A stretch of DNA of 64,000 bases from Streptomyces sp. NBC_01197 (lineage in GTDB: Bacteria; Actinomycetota; Actinomycetes; Streptomycetales; Streptomycetaceae). A model generated the notes under the pieces. It searched no databases. It was not told where the DNA came from and saw only the letters and a program-made list of their open reading frames with translations. A program made the translations under genes and the position numbers. Shown one piece after another: positions 26,818-33,976 of this stretch (its first letter is position 1; each line of letters begins with the position of its first letter). The stretch lies in NCBI RefSeq assembly GCF_036010505.1, contig NZ_CP108569.1:1731001-1795000 (forward strand). Direction: 5' to 3'.

Positions 26818-27212
26818 GACCAGCCGTTGCGCACCAGCAGCTTGCGCACGCCCTGGATCGTGTATGTCAGGTGAAAGCGTCGGCCGATCACCGTCGTGAC
26901 CCGGGCAAGCGTCCAGCGCTGGTCCTGCCAGCCATGCGCGGCCGGGCCTTTGGCCAGCTCCGCTTCAAGCTGCGTGAACTGCTGATCGCTCAGTTTCGGC
27001 AGCGACGCTGGCCCCTGCGACCGCAAGGATCGCGGGCCGCCCTCGGCCCACGCGTGACGCCATCGCTGGACCGAGCGGACACTGACCCGCAGATCTCTGG
27101 CGATCGCTGTACTACCCTCGCCCAGGGCGAACCGCTCGGCCGCCTTGAGCCGTAACTCTTCGCGAAACTGCTGTCGTTCGGCGGTCAGCCCGCCCCCTTG
27201 TGGATACCGCAT
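26673..27212 (-). CDS. IS630 transposase, upstream frame (helix-turn-helix part)
   Basis: 179 residues. The N-terminal HTH DNA-binding part starts MRYPQGGGLTAERQQF and includes ARDLRVSVRSVQRWRHAW. It continues into the linker (RWTLARVTTVIGRRFHLTYT, QVPARRAMERDD). The last ~25 residues (EGSRRPMEPGSSSKTKPAS) are the out-of-frame reading of the catalytic domain, so a -1 shift near 26735-26760 is needed to make the full enzyme. This two-frame layout is the common one in this IS group. Confidence 0.8.
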   Translation of the reverse strand: MRYPQGGGLTAERQQFREELRLKAAERFALGEGSTAIARDLRVSVRSVQRWRHAWAEGGPRSLRSQGPASLPKLSDQQFTQLEAELAKGPAAHGWQDQRWTLARVTTVIGRRFHLTYTIQGVRKLLVRNGWSCQVPARRAMERDDDAVAGWVKEVWPCAEGSRRPMEPGSSSKTKPASP

Positions 27213-27307
27213 GACTCCGGTGATACCGCAGCCACCGACCAGTCGTCACCCCTTACGACACCACGAGTTCAGCCTCAGTAACCGTTGACTGCGGTATCAC
27301 CGGAGGC

Positions 27308-28254
27308 ATGCGGTATCCGCAAAGGGGCGGGCTGACCGTCAAACGGCAGCAGTTCGCGAGAGTTACGGCTCCAGGCGACCGATTCGGTTTGCCCGAGGCG
27401 AGGGTAGTACAGCGATTGCCAGGGATCTGCGGGCCAGTGTCCGCCCGGTCCAGCAATGGCGTCACGCGTAGGCCGAGGACGGCCCACGGTCCTTGCGATC
27501 GCAGGGGCCGGCCTCACTGCCGAGGCTGAGCGATCGGCAGTTCACGCATCTGGAAGCGGAGCTGGCCAAAGAGTCGGCCGCGCATGCTGGGAGGACCAGC
27601 GTTGGACTCTGGGCCGTGTGAACACGGTGATCGGCCGTCGTTTCCATCTGACCTACACCATCCAGGGTGTGCGCAAGCCGTTGGTACGTAACGGCTGGTC
27701 CTGTCAGGTGCCAGCCCGCAGAGCGATGGAGCGGGACGACGAGGCGGTCGCGGTCTGGAAGGCCGAGGTCTACCCCCAGGTGTGGGTCTGCGTCGGCGGC
27801 CGGGGCCGGGTGACAGTGGCCGGCGTGGTCTGCTTCAAGCCCGGCCACCTATCGCGGTTCTTCTACAGGCTGACGTCTACCGCGCCCGCAAGGGCGAGGC
27901 GAAAGAGCTTCGCCTGGCAGGACTACCGCGACTTCCTCGATGTGACCCACCTGCAGCTCGGCGGGCCGGTGGTGTGGTGCTGGGACAACTTGAACGTCCA
28001 TCTCGCCGACGGCCTGGCCGAGTCCGCCCTCGAGTACTGCGACTGGCTGGAGATCTACCAGTTCCCCTCCTATGCGCCGGACCTCAACCCGCAGGAAGGC
28101 GTCTGGTCACTGGTCAAGCGAGGCCTGGCGAACTTCGCTGACCGCCAACCTCGACCACCTCCTGCGGGTCATGAAGAGAAAGCTCAACAAGATCCAGTAT
28201 CGCCTCCACCGATCGCTGCCGCGCCGAGACCGGACTGATCATCGAACCCGGTGA
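27308..28254 (+). pseudogene. Degenerate IS630 transposase
   Basis: Starts MRYPQRGGLTVKRQQF but loses frame within about 20 codons. It is recognisable again in a second frame (RWTLGRVNTVIGRRFHLTYT at about 27600) and a third frame at the end (LDHLLRVMKRKLNKIQYR). Between VWKAEVYPQ and VWVCVGGRGRV roughly 45 codons are missing, including the first catalytic Asp. The second Asp (WDNLNVH) and the Glu (NPQEGVWS) remain. It cannot encode an active transposase. It belongs to the older element that the intact copy invaded. Confidence 0.85.
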
Positions 28255-28287
28255 TCAACACAGCGGCCATCACACTTTCAGCCTCAG

Positions 28288-28621
28288 CACCTGGAGAGTG
28301 CCTCTCCCCTTGTAGCGGACGGACCCTTGCCAAACCTCATCGTTGCAGCCCAGCTCCACTCCTTACCGGTCTGATCAAGACCCGTACGAGTCCGCTGACG
28401 AAAGCCCTGCCACAGCATTCGGCTGCGGCGACACCGAATCAGCGAAATCCAACTCCTCAATCGGTTCGGTCGCTTGATGCCGCACCTACGAACCGCCTGA
28501 CGTGCGGCGCCGTTGCTCGCTTGACGGGGGCACCCTCAATGGGTTGCATACGTTCTGTGATCGCGCACCGGGCTCTACCTGCCATCAGTCACTTCTCCGC
28601 ACGGGTTCGAGGAGCCGCACC
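28288..28621 (+). promoter_or_regulatory. Intergenic segment with candidate promoter for the monooxygenase
   Basis: 334 bases after the IS remnant with no supported gene. TTGACG at 28521-28526 and TGCATA at 28545-28550, spaced 18 bases, is a candidate sigma-70-type promoter ~72 bases ahead of the monooxygenase GTG. Base composition is lower in GC than the genes to the right, so part may be IS-associated DNA. Confidence 0.4.
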
Positions 28622-30514
28622 GTGGACCCGGTGATCATCGTCGGCGCGGGCCCGGTCGGGCTCGCGCTGGCCCTGGCGCTCGCCGCGCTGGATGTCCCCT
28701 CCGTCGTGCTCGACGAGGGAACCGGCGAGGACGCGCCGCGCCCCGCCCGCACAGTCGTACTGCGCCCGGAGACCGCTGACTTCCTGGGCCGGCTCGGCTG
28801 CACGACAGCCCCGGGTGAGACCGCGCGCTGGGCCGCCTGGCGGTCCGTCAGGCGGAGCCGGCAGATGCAGCGGGTCGTTTTCGACGAGCCCGGCCGGAAC
28901 GCCGCCGGTTCCGTGGGGTACGGGGGCCGGGGCATCGGCGGCGCGATTGGCGGTCAGGGAGCCGGCGGCCCCGGCACGAGCGGCGGGCGGGGTGGGCCGG
29001 TCGACCTTGCGGGCATTTCTTCCCCATCCGGCTCATTCGGTCCGCACGGGTTTCGCGGGTCCGACGAGGCCGATGGGACGGGTGTGGTCAATGGAGCGGG
29101 GGTGGCCGCGGGGCCGGGCGTGGTCAATGGCTCTGACGGGCCGGACGGGCCGGGTCCGGCCGAGGGGTTCGGCGGCCCCGGTCCTGGTGGGCCCTCGCCG
29201 TTCCATCTGCCGCAGCACGCCCTGACCCGGGGCCTGCGGGCCGCGGCGGCGAAGCGGGAACAGGTGGAGCTGGTCACCCGCAGCCGGGTGGACACCATCG
29301 AACAGGACCGCGGCGGCGTCACCGTGCACACGGCAGGCCCGCAGGGCACCTGGTGGCGCGGCAGCCATCTGGTCGGCTGCGACGGAGCCCGGTCCACCGT
29401 CCGCAAACTGCTCGGCATCCGGTTTCCCGGCCGTACGGCGGTGGAACGGCACGCGGTGGCCGCGCTGCGCGCCGAACTGCCCTGGCCCGGCGAGGCGTTG
29501 CTGCACCGGCTGCCGCCCTGGCGGACCGGCGGGGAAGAGGTGACGGCCCGTCCACTGCCGGACGACGTCTGGCGGATCGACTGGCTGCTGCCGCCGCGCG
29601 CCGAACTGGTCACCCCCGAGGCACTGGTGGCGCGGGTCCGGGCCGCCCTGGCGGGCTGGTGCGGCGGCGAGACACCTCCGTACGAACTGATCGACACCGG
29701 CGTCTACACCCTGCACCACCGGCTGGCCAGGCGCTGGCGGGTGGGCCGGGCGTTCCTGGCCGGGGACGCCGCGCATCTGCTGGGCGCACTCGGCACCCAG
29801 GAGCTGGACGAGGGGCTGCGAGACGCCGGCAACCTCGCCTGGAAGCTGGCACAGACCTGGCACCACGGAGCCTCCGAGCTGTTGCTCGACAGCTACCAGG
29901 CGGAACGCCGTACTGCTGTCGCCGCCCGGCTGCGCGCCGCCGACCAGTCGCTGCCGATACTGCGCGGCGGTGGTGGGCTGCGCGCGTATCTGCCCGGCGG
30001 GGCGCGCGGGCACGACGCCCTCCTCGCGGACGGCCATCTGGGCAGCGGCGCGCTGGGCGCACCCCCGGTGTACGCCCACTCCCCCCTGGCGCCGCCACGC
30101 ACACCCTCGCAGACCGCGGTGGGAACCGCTGCCGGCGCTCAGATCGCCGATGTACGGGTCACGGCGCCGGACGGTACGACCGTACGGCTGCGCGAACGGC
30201 TCGGACGCGGGCAGCTGCTGGTCGTCCTGATCGCACCGGGTACGGGGGTGTGGGACCGGCGGCACTGGGTGAAGGCGGGCGTGATGCCGAGGCTGGCCGC
30301 CGCGGTGAGCGCGCTGCCGGTCAAGGGCGAACTCCTGGTGGCCGAGACCTATCCGGGCGCTTCGGCGCACACGGTGCTGCTGGTGCGTCCGGACGGCCAT
30401 CTGGTGGCGGCCTTCAGCGGGGTGCGCCCCGCCGAACTGTACGAAGCGGCCGACGCCGCACGGGGCGGGGCGGCGACGGCGGTCCGTGAGGAGAGCACCG
30501 CGGACGTCAATTGA
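28622..30514 (+). CDS. FAD-dependent monooxygenase with glycine-rich insertion
   Basis: 630 residues, flavoprotein hydroxylase of the PheA/UbiH/TetX type. It has the FAD dinucleotide fold VIIVGAGPVGLALALAL at the N-terminus, the DG motif CDGARSTVRKLLG near 265 and the GD motif FLAGDAAH near 380, where the usual GG-N segment reads LGALGTQELDEGLRDAGNLAWKL. A thioredoxin-like C-terminal domain follows (~510-620). Between about residues 98 and 195 an insertion of Gly/Pro/Ser repeats separates two conserved parts and is not seen in typical members. GTG 28622 has GAGGA seven bases upstream. The frame is open to 28502, but that extension is unlike the family. Substrate unknown. Confidence 0.8.
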   Translation: MDPVIIVGAGPVGLALALALAALDVPSVVLDEGTGEDAPRPARTVVLRPETADFLGRLGCTTAPGETARWAAWRSVRRSRQMQRVVFDEPGRNAAGSVGYGGRGIGGAIGGQGAGGPGTSGGRGGPVDLAGISSPSGSFGPHGFRGSDEADGTGVVNGAGVAAGPGVVNGSDGPDGPGPAEGFGGPGPGGPSPFHLPQHALTRGLRAAAAKREQVELVTRSRVDTIEQDRGGVTVHTAGPQGTWWRGSHLVGCDGARSTVRKLLGIRFPGRTAVERHAVAALRAELPWPGEALLHRLPPWRTGGEEVTARPLPDDVWRIDWLLPPRAELVTPEALVARVRAALAGWCGGETPPYELIDTGVYTLHHRLARRWRVGRAFLAGDAAHLLGALGTQELDEGLRDAGNLAWKLAQTWHHGASELLLDSYQAERRTAVAARLRAADQSLPILRGGGGLRAYLPGGARGHDALLADGHLGSGALGAPPVYAHSPLAPPRTPSQTAVGTAAGAQIADVRVTAPDGTTVRLRERLGRGQLLVVLIAPGTGVWDRRHWVKAGVMPRLAAAVSALPVKGELLVAETYPGASAHTVLLVRPDGHLVAAFSGVRPAELYEAADAARGGAATAVREESTADVN

Positions 30515-30539
30515 CCGTCCTGGACGCACATGGTGTACT
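30511..30539 (+). promoter_or_regulatory. Promoter of the leaderless leader-peptide transcript
   Basis: TTGACC at 30511-30516 and TGTACT at 30534-30539 are separated by 17 bases. A start seven bases downstream of the -10 would fall at about 30546-30547, exactly on the GTG of the leader peptide. Confidence 0.55.
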
Positions 30540-30546
30540 GCGGAGC

Positions 30547-30633
30547 GTGACCGACACCGATGTGCGCCTGTGGCGGAGGGTCCATATGGACCTCGTCCGC
30601 TATGCGGGCTGCATGTGTCGCCCGTCCCGCTGA
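30547..30633 (+). CDS. Cysteine-containing leader peptide (putative cis-regulatory attenuator)
   Basis: 28-codon frame from GTG 30547 to TGA 30631-30633. The core WRRVHMDLVRYAGCMCR fits the actinobacterial putative-leader-peptide pattern RRHVDLxRVASAxCR found ahead of sulfur-metabolism genes. A Cys-Met-Cys lies near the end, where ribosome stalling on low cysteinyl-tRNA could act. The predicted transcript begins at the GTG itself, so translation would be leaderless. It lies 147 bases ahead of the cysteine dioxygenase gene. In mycobacteria, leaderless cysteine-rich peptides of this kind act as cysteine-responsive attenuators (established); the function here is inferred from sequence and context. 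Confidence 0.65.
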   Translation: MTDTDVRLWRRVHMDLVRYAGCMCRPSR

Positions 30634-30666
30634 TTCGCCCTTTCTCTCCGTGCCTGCGCCGCCTGC

Positions 30667-30746
30667 GCTGCTCCGGACTGCCGCGTGCTGTTCCGGACTC
30701 CGGCCTGCTGTTCCGGACTGCCGCGTGCTGTTCCGGGTTGCCGCGC
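30667..30746 (+). repeat. Four 20-bp tandem repeats between leader peptide and cysteine dioxygenase
   Basis: Units start at 30667, 30687, 30707 and 30727, an exact 20-bp period. The consensus is GCTGTTCCGGACTGCCGCGT; units 1 and 3 differ by one base. They end 34 bases before the dioxygenase ATG, inside the untranslated stretch of the proposed attenuator. Confidence 0.85.
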
Positions 30747-30780
30747 CGCACGTTCCCGCGAACCAATCCGGACGGTCATC

Positions 30781-31320
30781 ATGTCTCTCTCCACACCCCT
30801 GCCCGCCCCGGCGCCCGCGCGCTCCGCTGCGCCCGCCACGAGCCGGCTCCTCGACTTCGTACGCCGTACCGCCGCCGACTCCGAACTCATCCGCTCCCTC
30901 CCGCTCGACCCCGAGGGCCGCACCTGGATCCGGCTGGACGGTCCGGGCGGGAGCGAGGCCTGGCTGATCGGCTGGCCGCCCGGCACCGGCACCGGCTGGC
31001 ACGACCACGGCGGCTCCCAGGGCGCGTTCGCCACAGCGGCAGGCCTGCTCACGGAGGACTCGCTTGCCGCGCGGCTGCCCACCGAAGGGTGGAAGACCCT
31101 CGAACTGGCCGACGGGGTCGACCGCACCCGGCAGCTGGCACGGGGCGACGGACGGGCTTTCGGCGCCCACCACGTCCACCAGGTGCTCAATGAGTCGCCC
31201 GCCGAGCACGCGGTCTCGGTGCACGCCTACTACCCGCCGCTGCCGCTGATGCGCCGCTACAGCCGCAGGGGCCCCCTCCTGCGCCTGGAGCAGGTTGAGC
31301 ACCCCGGGGAGTGGGAGTGA
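30781..31320 (+). CDS. Cysteine dioxygenase family protein
   Basis: 179-residue cupin enzyme oxidising cysteine (or a related thiol) to its sulfinate using Fe(II) and O2. Iron ligands are evident: the HxH pair in WHDHGGSQGAF near residue 79 and the third His in AHHVHQVLN near 133. The N-terminal ~20 residues are Ala/Pro-rich. ATG 30781 is the first start after the repeat array; the ribosome site is weak, consistent with regulated translation. It is followed directly by a rhodanese gene whose GTG overlaps this TGA. Together with the leader peptide the set looks like a cysteine-sulfur handling operon. Confidence 0.85.
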   Translation: MSLSTPLPAPAPARSAAPATSRLLDFVRRTAADSELIRSLPLDPEGRTWIRLDGPGGSEAWLIGWPPGTGTGWHDHGGSQGAFATAAGLLTEDSLAARLPTEGWKTLELADGVDRTRQLARGDGRAFGAHHVHQVLNESPAEHAVSVHAYYPPLPLMRRYSRRGPLLRLEQVEHPGEWE

Positions 31321-31832
31321 GCGAGCCGCGCTCCCAACCCGAGCCGGCCCCGGCGTCCGAACCAGTCCCGTCGTCCGAGCCGGTCCTGGTGTCCGAACCG
31401 GTCTCGGCGTCCGAACCACGCACCCTGTCCGAACCACCCCCCATGCCCGAACCACTCTCCGTGGACGAGCTGCTGGAGCGGGTCCGGTCCGAGCTCGACC
31501 GGATCGGGCCCCGGGAGGCTTTCGATGCCGCGGCGCACGGGGCGCTGCTGGTGGACATCCGGTACGCGGAGCTGCGAGAGCGCGACGGCCTGATCCCCGG
31601 GGCGCTGGTCGTCGAACGCAACGAACTGGAATGGCGGCTCGATCCACAGGGCAGCCACCGTGCGCCCGAGGCCACCGGCCATGGTCTGCGGACCGTGGTG
31701 ATCTGTAACGAGGGGTACGCATCGTCCCTCGCCGCGGCGTCCTTGCGACAGCTGGGCCTGCACCGGGCGACCGACCTCATCGGCGGCTTCCAGGCCTGGC
31801 GCGCGGCAGGACTCCCGGTCGCCGGGCCCTGA
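31317..31832 (+). CDS. Rhodanese-like sulfurtransferase with hexapeptide-repeat N-terminus
   Basis: 171 residues. The rhodanese domain occupies ~45-168, with VDIRYAELRERDGLIPGAL and the active-site Cys in VICNEGYASSLAA, then IGGFQAW. It probably moves sulfane sulfur, acting with the upstream cysteine dioxygenase. Residues ~7-48 are a (Ser-Glu-Pro-x-x-x) repeat encoded by an 18-bp tandem array. The GTG at 31317 overlaps the upstream TGA (GTGA); another GTG lies six bases earlier. GGGGAG is the ribosome site. Confidence 0.8.
   Translation: MSEPRSQPEPAPASEPVPSSEPVLVSEPVSASEPRTLSEPPPMPEPLSVDELLERVRSELDRIGPREAFDAAAHGALLVDIRYAELRERDGLIPGALVVERNELEWRLDPQGSHRAPEATGHGLRTVVICNEGYASSLAAASLRQLGLHRATDLIGGFQAWRAAGLPVAGP
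31337..31462 (+). repeat. 18-bp tandem repeat encoding SEPxxx hexapeptides
   Basis: Seven units of 18 bp. Five begin GTCCGA (from 31355); the first and last are diverged. They encode PEPAPA, SEPVPS, SEPVLV, SEPVSA, SEPRTL, SEPPPM and PEPLSV at the start of the rhodanese protein. The in-frame period means copy number can change without a frameshift. Confidence 0.85.
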
Positions 31833-31939
31833 ACGCCCCGGGCGGCGGCGCGAGCCGTCGCCCGGCTACCGACCACACCTACCGACCTGCGGCTACCGAC
31901 CCCAGCTACCCACCGCACGGCTATCCGTCTACCGCACAG

Positions 31940-32620
31940 CTACCCGTCGCCCTGGAACCCCCCGTGTTCCAGGTCCGCCAGGTCCTCGCCCTCCGCCTCC
32001 AGCGCCTGCCGCACTGCCCTCAGGGCCATGCCCTCCGGGTACCCCTTGCGGGCGAGCATGCCCGCAAGACGGCGCAGCCGTTTGTCGCGGTCCAGCCCCC
32101 GTGTCGAGCGGAGCCTGCGGGTAACCAGCTCCCGGGCAGTCTCCTCCTCCTGCTCGGAGTCCAGCTGTCCGACGGCCTCCTCGATGAGCTCGGAGTCCAC
32201 ACCTTTCGTACGGAGCTCCCGCGCGAGCGCCCGTTTGGCGAGCCCCCGTCCATGGTGGCGGGTCTCCACCCAGGCATCCGCGAAAGCCGCGTCGTTGATG
32301 AGTCCGACCTCTTCGAAGCGGGACAGCACCTCCTCGGAGACCTCTTCGGGGATGTCCCGCTTCCGCAGTGCTTCAGCCAGTTGCTTACGGGTGCGTGCGG
32401 TCCCGGTGAGCAGGCGCAGGCAGATGGCCCGCGCCTGCTCCGCCGGATCCTGAGGTTTCCGCGGTCCCTGGTCCTGGGACCGCTTCTGCTGGGACCGCTG
32501 CCGCCGCGGTCCCACTCCTCCGTCCCCCTGGCCGACCTCGCCCCCGGAGACCCCGGAGGCCGTGGAGCCCCCGGAGTCCGTAGCGCCTGTGTCCTCCGGC
32601 CATTCGGTTCTCCGGACCAC
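31940..32620 (-). CDS. recX: RecA regulatory protein RecX
   Basis: 226 residues. RecX binds RecA filaments and limits their growth. The ~60-residue N-terminus is Gly/Ser/Gln-rich and disordered. The three-helix repeats follow from CLRLLTGTARTRKQLAEALRKRDIP, through the LINDAAFADAWVETRHHGRGLAKRALARELR motif typical of the family, and a C-terminal repeat with GYPEGMALRAVRQAL. GTG 32620 begins three bases after the recA stop, so the pair is co-transcribed and probably coupled. Confidence 0.92.
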   Translation of the reverse strand: MVRRTEWPEDTGATDSGGSTASGVSGGEVGQGDGGVGPRRQRSQQKRSQDQGPRKPQDPAEQARAICLRLLTGTARTRKQLAEALRKRDIPEEVSEEVLSRFEEVGLINDAAFADAWVETRHHGRGLAKRALARELRTKGVDSELIEEAVGQLDSEQEEETARELVTRRLRSTRGLDRDKRLRRLAGMLARKGYPEGMALRAVRQALEAEGEDLADLEHGGFQGDG

Positions 32621-32623
32621 GGG

Positions 32624-33757
32624 TCAGCTCTTGGCCGCGGCGGCCTTGGCCGTCTTGGCCTTGCCGGCGGCCGGAGCGGGAACCGTCTTCGCTGCCTCGT
32701 CGGCCACGACGGCGCCTGCGGCGTCCGCGCCCGGCTCGGCTCCGAGTTCGGCCTCTCGCCTGACACCGATGCCCAGCTTCTCCAGGATCTTCTTCTCGAT
32801 CTCATTGGCGAGATCGGGGTTGTCCTTCAGGAAGTTCCGGGCGTTCTCCTTGCCCTGCCCGAGCTGGTCGCCCTCGTACGTGTACCAGGCGCCCGCCTTC
32901 CGTACGAAGCCGTTCTCCACGCCCATGTCGATCAGGCCGCCCTCGCGGCTGATGCCCTGGCCGTAGAGGATGTCGAACTCGGCCTGCTTGAAGGGCGGCG
33001 AGACCTTGTTCTTGACGACCTTCACCCGGGTGCGGTTGCCGACCGCGTCGGTACCGTCCTTCAGGGTCTCGATCCGGCGGATGTCGAGCCGTACGGACGC
33101 GTAGAACTTCAGCGCCCGGCCACCGGTGGTGGTCTCCGGGGAGCCGAACATGACGCCGATCTTCTCGCGGAGCTGGTTGATGAAGATCGCGGTGGTCTTG
33201 GACTGGTTCATCGCGCCGGTGATCTTGCGGAGCGCCTGACTCATCAGCCGGGCCTGCAGACCCACGTGCGAGTCGCCCATCTCACCCTCGATCTCCGCAC
33301 GCGGCACCAGCGCCGCGACGGAGTCGATGACGACCAGGTCGAGCGCGCCGGAGCGGATCAGCATGTCGACGATTTCCAGCGCCTGCTCGCCGTTGTCCGG
33401 CTGGGACAGGATGAGGTTGTCGATGTCGACGCCGAGCTTCCTCGCGTACTCGGGGTCGAGTGCGTGCTCGGCGTCGATGAAGGCCACCTGGCCGCCGAGC
33501 CGCTGCGCGTTCGCCACCGCGTGCAGCGTCAGCGTCGTCTTGCCTGAGGACTCCGGCCCGTACACCTCGACCACCCGGCCGCGCGGCAGGCCGCCGACAC
33601 CGAGCGCGACGTCAAGGGCGGTCGACCCGGTGGGGATGACCTCGATGGGCTCGTTGGGCCGCTCACCCAGGCGCATCACCGCGCCCTTGCCGAATTGCCG
33701 TTCAATCTGGGCGAGAGCGGCGTCCAGCGCCTTCTCGCGGTCGTTGCCTGCTGCCAT
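32624..33757 (-). CDS. recA: Recombinase RecA
   Basis: 377 residues. Strand-exchange recombinase and co-protease of LexA. Walker A is GPESSGKTT, Walker [11 protein letters not shown], with L1/L2 loops near [19 protein letters not shown] and [14 protein letters not shown]. The C-terminal tail is Ala/Lys-rich as in other Streptomyces. ATG 33757 ([17 protein letters not shown]) is the family start; the open frame upstream is not coding. The promoter with an SOS box is ~180 bases upstream. First gene of recA-recX. Confidence 0.98.
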   Translation of the reverse strand: MAAGNDREKALDAALAQIERQFGKGAVMRLGERPNEPIEVIPTGSTALDVALGVGGLPRGRVVEVYGPESSGKTTLTLHAVANAQRLGGQVAFIDAEHALDPEYARKLGVDIDNLILSQPDNGEQALEIVDMLIRSGALDLVVIDSVAALVPRAEIEGEMGDSHVGLQARLMSQALRKITGAMNQSKTTAIFINQLREKIGVMFGSPETTTGGRALKFYASVRLDIRRIETLKDGTDAVGNRTRVKVVKNKVSPPFKQAEFDILYGQGISREGGLIDMGVENGFVRKAGAWYTYEGDQLGQGKENARNFLKDNPDLANEIEKKILEKLGIGVRREAELGAEPGADAAGAVVADEAAKTVPAPAAGKAKTAKAAAAKS

Positions 33758-33929
33758 GGGTTCCACCCGATTTGCTTGAGTCGATCGCTTCACGTCAATG
33801 ACGCTAACCCCTGCCACTGACAATGGGCTCCGAAGCCCGTCCCACCTGTGGATAACCTGGCGGACAACTCGGTGGACAACGCAGTGGACAACCGGTCGAC
33901 GGTTCGTCCGAGTACCGGGCCAGAACCCC

Positions 33930-33959
33930 ATAAGAACGGCTGTTCGATTTTACTGTCAA
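33930..33959 (-). promoter_or_regulatory. recA promoter with LexA (SOS) box
   Basis: On the minus strand TTGACA (33959-33954) and TCTTAT (33935-33930) are separated by 18 bases. Within the spacer and touching the -10 is GAACAGCCGTTC (33945-33934), the GAAC-N4-GTTC palindrome bound by LexA in Gram-positive bacteria. LexA there would block RNA polymerase directly. Confidence 0.8.
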
Positions 33960-33976
33960 GCGCACCACGCGGATGT

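Larger units (their letters stand above)
26112..27280 (-). mobile_element. IS630-family insertion sequence (younger copy)
   Basis: About 1.17 kb flanked by TA at 26112-26113 and 27279-27280, the dinucleotide target duplication expected of this family. The terminal inverted repeats CTGAGGTTGAACTCG... and, on the other strand, CTGAGGCTGAACTCG... match at 25 of 29 positions. It contains two overlapping transposase frames. Inserted head to head into the 5' end of the older copy. Confidence 0.8.
26072..28287 (+). mobile_element. Older, degenerate IS630-family element, split by a second copy
   Basis: The left end TACTGCAGTTGAACC begins at 26072 and the right end TTTCAGCCTCAG finishes at 28287; the two are imperfect inverted repeats. 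The transposase frame on the plus strand is ruined (see the pseudogene at 27308). The 5' region is interrupted at 26112-27280 by another IS630 element. Removing that insert and one TA joins 26072-26111 to 27281 onward and restores a 5' leader that aligns base for base with the intact copy. Confidence 0.75.

Noticed and set aside
32562..33779. Plus-strand frames opposite recA
   Set aside because: Shadows of the recA codons; no promoter or motif.
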